This document shows positions 20,787-25,174 of a DNA stretch of 25,174 nucleotides, in pieces. This stretch comes from a virus. The notes beneath the pieces were generated by a model. That model searched no databases. It worked only from the letters and a program-made list of their open reading frames with translations, and was not told the origin of the DNA. The translations under genes were made by a program, and so were the position numbers. Where the stretch lies: positions 1-25,174 of IMG/VR virus record IMGVR_UViG_3300031773_000036, one strand, 5' to 3'. Position 1 is the stretch's first letter. Every line of letters begins with the position of its first letter.

Positions 20787-21458
20787 ATGAATGGAATATG
20801 GATACCCCAGGAGATTTGGTTGTTGGATGACCTCTCTCCCATGCAAAGAATTCTCCTCTCTAAAATTCACGCGCTCAGTCACAAGGACGGATCGTGTTGG
20901 GCGGGAGATGAGTTCCTTGCTGAGTCTCTTGGGGTCTCTTCTCAATACATCCGGAAGATGCGCAAAGACCTTTGCGAAACCGAGCACATTAAATGTGAAG
21001 GATACGGACAACGAAGGAAGATGACTGTCCTCATAGAAGCAACTAATGGAACAAGCAACGATAGGAACAAGCAACAATCGTTGCAAGAAGAAGCAACTAT
21101 CGGCGCAAAAGTTGCAACTACTGTTGCAAAAGTTGCAACTACTGTTGCGCAGAGTAAAGAGAAGAGTATAGATAAGAGTAAAGAGTTAGTAAAGAGAGTG
21201 CGTTTCAAGGAGCCAAGTTTGGAAGAAGCGATGGAATCGTTCGAACTTGCGGGATCAACCAGAGACGAAGGAGAGAAATTTTGGAATTACTACGAATCAA
21301 ACGGATGGAGAGCGGGCAGAAACAAGATGAAGAATTGGAATGCAGCCGCTCGAAATTGGATAAAACGAAGCAATGAATTTACAACGAACAAAACAGGAGC
21401 TCCAAAGCAACCAAGCAAAGACCAGCTTACAGCATATCTCAAGCACGGGCATTTATAA
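20787..21458 (+). CDS. Replication initiator/helicase-loader-like protein
   Basis: A 223-residue protein of the DnaD/lambda O-like type. Residues about 15-82 form a winged helix-turn-helix (LSPMQRILLSKIHAL, then GDEFLAESLGVSSQYIRKMR). Residues about 85-140 are a repetitive, low-complexity linker (AKVATTVAKVATTVAQ) encoded by the iteron-like DNA. The C-terminus (about 144-194; EEAMESFELAG, then FWNYYESNGWRAGRNKMKNW) resembles the DnaD-like C-terminal domain of replisome organisers. It would bind the origin and load the host helicase, because no phage polymerase or helicase is seen. ATG 20787 follows the -7 box at 20774. The end overlaps the next gene by 86 bases. Confidence 0.75.
   Translation: MNGIWIPQEIWLLDDLSPMQRILLSKIHALSHKDGSCWAGDEFLAESLGVSSQYIRKMRKDLCETEHIKCEGYGQRRKMTVLIEATNGTSNDRNKQQSLQEEATIGAKVATTVAKVATTVAQSKEKSIDKSKELVKRVRFKEPSLEEAMESFELAGSTRDEGEKFWNYYESNGWRAGRNKMKNWNAAARNWIKRSNEFTTNKTGAPKQPSKDQLTAYLKHGHL
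21039..21199 (+). other. Candidate replication origin inside the initiator gene
   Basis: The pentamer GCAAC or its complement GTTGC occurs 11 times between 21039 and 21148, including two 10-bp palindromes AGTTGCAACT and a pair of GGAACAAGCAAC repeats (21048, 21064). It is followed by an AT-rich, strongly purine-biased stretch (21149-21199). Iterons plus a purine-asymmetric AT-rich segment within the gene for the initiator is the layout of lambda ori. Confidence 0.6.
21105..21146 (+). repeat. 21-bp tandem direct repeat (iteron-like)
   Basis: Two perfect adjacent copies (21105-21125 and 21126-21146) begin GCAAAAGTTGC and each contain the palindrome AGTTGCAACT. They encode the repeated AKVATTV. 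The length of 21 bases keeps the reading frame, so the repeat could come from duplication in frame. Confidence 0.85.
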
Positions 21459-21939
21459 ACCCACCAACGAAGAAGCCTGGGCGGGTACAAACATCCTCAC
21501 GAGCCTCAGACACCATCCCGAAGAGACTCGGGCGGCAGTCGTGACGATGATCAATAAGACGGTGGAATTCATCGACGCAAAGAAGACCCTTCACTCATTC
21601 GAGGACTTGGCACTTTGTGCAGAGACCATCTTCGAGGTGTTCCCCGTTTTGAAACTGGAAGAACTTCGCTTAATTTGCGAGAGGATGAAACAAGGATATT
21701 ACGGCAACTTCTTCGAGCGACTCAAGATTCAGGAGTTTCGCGATTGCATTATCAAGCATGAAGAAGAACGAGCGTCCATTCTTGAGCAACAACACAAAAC
21801 GATAAGTCGAGGAGCGCAAGACCCCACGAACGTCCCTGAGTACGATCCCGAACAAGCCAAGCTGGAATGGCGCATGAAGAACAATCCCTTCTTGATACCC
21901 GGAAAGAATGACAGTAGCAAAGGCGAAGGCGAAGCTTGA
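21373..21939 (+). CDS. Conserved phage replication-block protein, unknown function
   Basis: A 188-residue protein starting inside the previous gene (86-base overlap). Helical segments include TRAAVVTMINKTVEFIDAKK and ALCAETIFEVFPVLKLEELR, then the motif KQGYYGNFFERLKIQEF and a charged C-terminal tail. The 'LKLEE...KKGYYG.F..R' pattern recurs in uncharacterised proteins located next to helicase-loader genes in Bacteroidota phages. The placement beside the initiator suggests an accessory role in replication, but no catalytic residues are evident. Its stop overlaps the NinG start by 32 bases. Confidence 0.6.
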   Translation: MNLQRTKQELQSNQAKTSLQHISSTGIYKPTNEEAWAGTNILTSLRHHPEETRAAVVTMINKTVEFIDAKKTLHSFEDLALCAETIFEVFPVLKLEELRLICERMKQGYYGNFFERLKIQEFRDCIIKHEEERASILEQQHKTISRGAQDPTNVPEYDPEQAKLEWRMKNNPFLIPGKNDSSKGEGEA

Positions 21940-22309
21940 CAAGATATTCTCCCAATTCATCCGGCTGCGTGCGGTCAACGATGAAGGGTGGGGAGAGTGT
22001 TTTACTTGCGGACGCTTGCGCCATTACAAAAGCGCAGACGCTGGTCATTTCATGGTGCGGCAAAAGATGCCCACCCGGTTTGATATCATGAACGTACAAT
22101 TCCAGTGTAAAAAATGCAACGGATTTGAAGGGGGTGCACAATACGAATTCGCTTTGAAGTTGGATGAGGTATACGGAGAAGGGACAGCGGATCGCCTTGT
22201 TCGCTTGAGCAACGAAACGAAGCGATTCAGCGTTCACGAATTGGAAGCACTTTGCAAAATATACAAGAAGAAAGTCGATGAACTCAGGAAGTCGAAAGGG
22301 TTGGAATAG
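21908..22309 (+). CDS. ninG: NinG-like (Rap) recombination nuclease
   Basis: The 133-residue protein has the NinG signature: C31-F-T-C34, DAGHFMVRQKMPTRFD with His47, NVQFQCKKCN with C67 and C70, and the following basic helices. In lambda, NinG (Rap) is an endonuclease acting on Holliday-junction-like branched DNA in phage recombination. Here it lies between the replication genes and the sigma-like gene. All zinc-type cysteines are present and the length is shorter than lambda NinG, as in many Bacteroidota phage versions. It overlaps both neighbours by 32 bases. Confidence 0.82.
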   Translation: MTVAKAKAKLDKIFSQFIRLRAVNDEGWGECFTCGRLRHYKSADAGHFMVRQKMPTRFDIMNVQFQCKKCNGFEGGAQYEFALKLDEVYGEGTADRLVRLSNETKRFSVHELEALCKIYKKKVDELRKSKGLE

Positions 22310-22763
22310 CTTCTTAACGAAGCACTATTCAAAACTTGTTCGCATCGCTCGACGATGGACGGACAGCCCTTCCGACCTTGTACATCACACCTATCTTCGA
22401 TGCATCGACAAACGCTTCCCCGATGGGGATAACGAGACCGCTCTCGGGTACTTTGTGAAAGCGATGTATAACGAAGCCACGAGAGGAAAATTCAAAGAGA
22501 TATATCACGTAACAGATGCCGACCCCAAAGAACAAGCCTTCGAAAACGATTGGACAAAAGCAATCCAACGAGAACAAATGCAACTCATCCTTGACCGCCT
22601 CTCCTGGTTTGATCGAACCATCTTCTCTCTATACCTGCAAGGGTGGAACATGGCTGACGTATCTCGACGGTCTAGCATTGGAGAATCGACCCTTTATCGC
22701 TCACTACACATCACCCGAAAAATCCTGAAAGATGTTCTTCGTAACGGCTCAAAAGAGGACTGA
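22278..22763 (+). CDS. Sigma-70-like RNA polymerase sigma factor
   Basis: The 161-residue protein resembles the small sigma factors of Bacteroidota phages. Residues about 15-70 fit region 2 (HYSKLVRIARRWTD, PSDLVHHTYLRCI, and a GYFVKAMYNEATRG end). Residues about 100-155 fit region 4 with a helix-turn-helix (FSLYLQGWNMADVSRRSSIG, then ESTLYRSLHITRKIL). Factors of this kind redirect host polymerase, here perhaps to late or duplicated promoters. The ATG at 22278 overlaps NinG by 32 bases, and its own end overlaps the next gene by 32. Sequence similarity to region 2 is loose, so a purely DNA-binding role is an alternative. Confidence 0.68.
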   Translation: MNSGSRKGWNSFLTKHYSKLVRIARRWTDSPSDLVHHTYLRCIDKRFPDGDNETALGYFVKAMYNEATRGKFKEIYHVTDADPKEQAFENDWTKAIQREQMQLILDRLSWFDRTIFSLYLQGWNMADVSRRSSIGESTLYRSLHITRKILKDVLRNGSKED

Positions 22764-23115
22764 CCGACTCACCATCTGCAAAGGGTGCGAACACTTCGTC
22801 GAATCGACCAAGAGTTGCGGAGACCTCGTGACCGAAGCCTTCTCCGACTCGGAGTTGTGCGGTTGCCATATGCCAACAAAGACTCGGCTCAAGGTTGCCT
22901 CGTGTCCCCTCGGTAAATGGGAAGCCGTTATAAAACAAAAAGACATCGACGCAATCAAGACATTTCTCAAGACCGAGAATCAATTCAGAACAAACGGACA
23001 GCTTGCCCAGCTATATTCGAAGGTGACGGGTACCAACACCCAAGCGAGTCAATGCTCCTCGTGCAACCGTCGAATGCTTAGCGAGCTTCAGAAACTAATA
23101 AACGAAACAGAATGA
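22732..23115 (+). CDS. Cys-rich zinc-binding-type protein
   Basis: A 127-residue protein with cysteine pairs C16-x2-C19, C43-x-C45 (CGC), C58 and C108-x2-C111, plus C29, which suggests two small zinc sites. The first half (ICKGCEHFVESTKSC, then CGCHMPTKTRLKVASCPLGK) is a pattern I know from several uncharacterised Bacteroidota phage proteins. The C-terminal part (QLAQLYSKVTG, CSSCNRRML) is probably helical. It follows the sigma-like gene in the early block and is coupled to the next gene by ATGA. Function unknown. Confidence 0.65.
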   Translation: MFFVTAQKRTDRLTICKGCEHFVESTKSCGDLVTEAFSDSELCGCHMPTKTRLKVASCPLGKWEAVIKQKDIDAIKTFLKTENQFRTNGQLAQLYSKVTGTNTQASQCSSCNRRMLSELQKLINETE

Positions 23116-23315
23116 GCTACACAACAACAGAGCGAGAAATCATCGCGGAGAATATCCGTCAATTTCTCAAGCAAGATCAGAAAGAGAAATTCGAAGAGCA
23201 GCGATTCAGCGGAGATCCGTTCCTCGTGAAGCGGCTTCTTCCGATGACACAATACGACAAAGACAACCTCGAGAACGTGGCAAGAGATGTTGAAGGTCGT
23301 ATCTTTCACCCATGA
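23112..23315 (+). CDS. Small hypothetical protein
   Basis: A 67-residue charged helical protein (MSYTTTEREIIAENIRQFLK...DVEGRIFHP), coupled to both neighbours by ATGA. No family is recognised. The coupling makes it a convincing gene; its job in the early/packaging block is unknown. Confidence 0.6.
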   Translation: MSYTTTEREIIAENIRQFLKQDQKEKFEEQRFSGDPFLVKRLLPMTQYDKDNLENVARDVEGRIFHP

Positions 23316-23533
23316 GAAACGCAAGAAAAGCCCTCCTCCATGCGAAGAACTTCCTTCTCATCACAGAGAATGACAAAGCAATTCGACTCCATGCCGGAGA
23401 TGACCCCGCGACTTTACTTCTAACCTTAGCCGTTCACAACGATGAATTCCGATATACCCTCGAAGCCGTCTTGGAACAAGCAAATGAAACTCTCAGCGAT
23501 AAGGGAGAATCCCCGGAATCCGAGGACGATTAA
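23312..23533 (+). CDS. Small hypothetical protein
   Basis: A 73-residue protein (MRNARKALLHAKNFLLITEN...) with a helical body and an acidic C-terminus (SDKGESPESEDD). It is coupled to the previous gene by ATGA and overlaps the ParB-like gene by 50 bases. No family is recognised. Confidence 0.55.
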   Translation: MRNARKALLHAKNFLLITENDKAIRLHAGDDPATLLLTLAVHNDEFRYTLEAVLEQANETLSDKGESPESEDD

Positions 23534-23888
23534 AGAGGAGAGGTTCGACAAGCTCGTTCAATCCATCCGAGAGTTCCCCGAGATGCTCCAAGCACGACCC
23601 ATCGTTGTCAACCCCGACATGGTTATAATCGGAGGGAACATGAGATTCAAAGCGTGCAAAGCAGCGGGACTCAAAGAGGCTCCCGTCTATGTCGCTACAT
23701 GGGGCGAATTGAAAGACCGAGAGTTCACGATAAAGGATAACACCAACGCAGGAGAACACGATATGGATATCCTCGCGAACGAATGGGATGCAACCGAACT
23801 CAATGACTGGATGCTCAACGTATGGGATCCACAAGAAGAACCTGAAGAGAAAGAAGAGAAAGTGAAATGCGAATTATGCGGTAAGTAA
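23484..23888 (+). CDS. ParB-like nuclease-domain protein
   Basis: The 134-residue protein resembles the ParB/Srx-fold domain: KLSAIRENPRNPR at the start, FDKLVQSIREFPEMLQARPI, IIGGNMRFKACKAAG (50-62) and the later REFTIKDNTNAGEHD. In many Bacteroidota phages this domain precedes or is fused to a DNA methyltransferase; none is seen here. Residues past 110 are acidic (EEPEEKEEK) and end with a CxxC pair (C129, C132), which may be a residual zinc knuckle. ATG 23484 is chosen because the longer start at 23442 lacks the typical beginning. It is coupled to the small terminase gene by TAATG. It could act in DNA processing for packaging, but the nuclease activity is unproven. Confidence 0.7.
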   Translation: MKLSAIRENPRNPRTIKEERFDKLVQSIREFPEMLQARPIVVNPDMVIIGGNMRFKACKAAGLKEAPVYVATWGELKDREFTIKDNTNAGEHDMDILANEWDATELNDWMLNVWDPQEEPEEKEEKVKCELCGK

Positions 23889-24232
23889 TGGAAGCACTTA
23901 AGACCAACACATCCAACACTAAAAAAGAAGCGATGCTCGAAGCCCTCGAGAAGTCGCTCGGTATTGTATCGACAGCCGCGAAGATGGTTGGGATTGATCG
24001 CTCGACTCATTACGCATGGCTAAAAGCAGACGAGGAATATAAGAGCGCGGTTCAATCCATTCAAGACAGCGTTCTCGACTTTGCAGAATCGCACCTCTAC
24101 AAACTCGTAAAGGAAGGCAACCCAGCAGCGACGATATTCTTCTTGAAGACCAAAGGCAAGAAGCGCGGATATATCGAACGGCAAGAGATAGAGGTCACCG
24201 AGAAGAAGCCGCTCTCATGGCTCGATGAGTAA
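23888..24232 (+). CDS. terS: Terminase small subunit
   Basis: The 114-residue protein lies directly before the large terminase and overlaps its start by eight bases. Residues about 24-46 are a helix-turn-helix (LGIVSTAAKMVGIDRSTHYA, then WLK), the usual DNA-binding part of small terminases. The middle is a helix hairpin (VLDFAESHLYKLVKEGNPAA) and IFFLKTKGKKRGY is a typical end motif. It recognises the packaging site and hands DNA to the large subunit. It is short for the family but complete. Confidence 0.85.
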   Translation: MEALKTNTSNTKKEAMLEALEKSLGIVSTAAKMVGIDRSTHYAWLKADEEYKSAVQSIQDSVLDFAESHLYKLVKEGNPAATIFFLKTKGKKRGYIERQEIEVTEKKPLSWLDE

Positions 24233-25174
24233 ACTCCCCGCGACATATTACCACGTCAAAGAATGCAAGTCGAAGATACAAGTTCACCAAGGCGGGACAC
24301 GATCCGGAAAGACGTACTCCATCCTCACGGCACTCATTGAGCTTTGCCACAAGAACTCGGGACTCGTTATCACGATATGCCGAAAGACATTCCCCGCACT
24401 TCGTGCCACCGCAATGAGGGACTTCTTCGAGATACTCGAAAACGAGGAGGCATATAACGTCGAGCTTCACAACAAGAGCGAAGGCACATACCAACTATGG
24501 GGAAACCTCGTAGAGTTTATATCATTATCAGAACCGCAGAAGGTCAGAGGACGCAAGAGAGACGTTCTATTCATCAACGAAGCCAACGAGATAAACCTTG
24601 AAGATTGGCGACAACTCCTCCTCAGAACAACGGGGAGAGTATTAATCGATTACAACCCCTCAGACGAATTCCATTGGATATATGAAGAAGTCATCCCACG
24701 AGAAGACGCAGAGTTCTTCCGCACCACGTACAAAGACAACCCGTTCCTCCCTGAAAGTGTGGTCATGGAGATTGAGCGGTTTAAAACAGCAGACGAGAAC
24801 TTTTGGAAAGTATACGGTCTCGGAGAACGAGGCACCGCACAAAGCACCATCTTCACCCACTGGAAAGAAATAAATCAAATACCAAATGAATACAAGCTCC
24901 TCAACATCGGACTCGACTTCGGTTATACAAACGACCCAACCGCAATCGTCCGAGTCTTCACAGACGGTGATGGATTCGCAGTCGACGAACTCTGCTACGC
25001 GACAAGACTTACGAATTCAGATATTGCAAAAGTGCTCCGAGATAACGAAGTCAATAGATCGGATGTTGTTATCTGTGACTCCGCTGAGCCAAAGAGCATC
25101 GACGAGATACACGCTCACGGATTCAATACTCACGGAGCAAGAAAGGGAAGAGATTCAGTCAAGAATGGAATCCA
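24225..25174 (+). CDS. terL: Terminase large subunit, N-terminal part (continues at 1)
   Basis: This begins at ATG 24225, inside the small subunit stop, and remains open to the window end; joined to 1-278 it gives 384 residues. Walker A is QGGTRSGKT (22-30). The Walker B region is VLFINEAN (114-121), with Asn118-Glu119 in place of the usual Asp-Glu, as in related short phage terminases. The coupling motif is IDYNPSDEFHW (141-151). The nuclease begins at GLDFGYTNDPTA (Asp231) and continues with VVICDSAEPKSI (Asp285). It powers genome packaging into the prohead and cuts DNA. The length is short for a terminase large subunit but complete in motifs. Confidence 0.95.
   Translation, partial: MSKLPATYYHVKECKSKIQVHQGGTRSGKTYSILTALIELCHKNSGLVITICRKTFPALRATAMRDFFEILENEEAYNVELHNKSEGTYQLWGNLVEFISLSEPQKVRGRKRDVLFINEANEINLEDWRQLLLRTTGRVLIDYNPSDEFHWIYEEVIPREDAEFFRTTYKDNPFLPESVVMEIERFKTADENFWKVYGLGERGTAQSTIFTHWKEINQIPNEYKLLNIGLDFGYTNDPTAIVRVFTDGDGFAVDELCYATRLTNSDIAKVLRDNEVNRSDVVICDSAEPKSIDEIHAHGFNTHGARKGRDSVKNGI
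25102..25174. repeat. Terminal direct repeat, right copy
   Basis: These bases are identical to 1-73. The terminase reading frame crosses the join without change, so the two ends overlap in a circular map of 25,101 bases. Confidence 0.95.

Noticed and set aside
21105-21146. Tandem repeat as a CRISPR array
   Set aside because: Only two adjacent copies without spacers, inside a coding frame; iterons explain it better.
1-25174. tRNA or rRNA genes
   Set aside because: No cloverleaf-like arms or conserved rRNA sequence were recognised on reading; a dedicated search was not possible.

Overview
The window is almost certainly a complete, circularly permuted genome of a small tailed dsDNA phage (siphovirus-like, Caudoviricetes) of a Bacteroidota host, probably a flavobacterium. 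Bases 1-73 are repeated exactly at 25102-25174, so the circle is 25,101 bp, and the large terminase gene runs off the right end and finishes at the left end. The host assignment rests on promoters of the Bacteroidota form (TTG, 19-nt spacer, TAnnTTTG), A-rich rather than Shine-Dalgarno leaders, and structural proteins of types I know from Bacteroidota phages. No integrase, excisionase or clear repressor is seen, so there is no evidence for lysogeny. All genes are on the + strand and most adjacent genes overlap as ATGA or TAATG, suggesting pervasive translational coupling.

Layout: (1) 1-278, end of the large terminase. (2) 311-662, a self-contained promoter, small gene and terminator unit. (3) 711-11860, tail assembly chaperone (two frames), a fibre-like protein with a tail-completion-like head, a protein with a discoidin-like domain, small membrane proteins, HK97-gp10-like protein, two tail-tip proteins, tape measure and XkdF-type prohead protease. 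(4) 11896-16830, scaffold-like protein, major capsid, tail tube, neck-like protein, portal fused to a MuF-like domain, and connector. (5) 16827-18695, lysis region with nested small genes, an M15 peptidase, a calcineurin-like phosphoesterase and a holin-like protein, closed by a strong terminator. (6) 18816-19090, a second promoter, small gene and hairpin unit whose promoter is nearly identical to the first. (7) 19096-24232, the presumed early/replication block: several tiny unknown genes, an OB-fold-like protein, HTH proteins, a helicase-loader/initiator-like protein with iterons inside its gene, NinG, a sigma-like factor, Cys-rich and ParB-like proteins, and the terminase small subunit. (8) 24225-25174, large terminase.

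How it works, as inference: no DNA polymerase or helicase is visible, so replication would recruit host machinery through the 20787-21458 protein acting at the GTTGC/GCAAC cluster within its own gene, an arrangement like lambda ori inside gene O. The sigma-like factor may switch transcription to the late genes. The main points for follow-up are the duplicated promoter units, the internal origin candidate, the recoding site in the tail chaperone, the compositionally distinct receptor-binding segment, and possible leaderless starts directly after -7 boxes.
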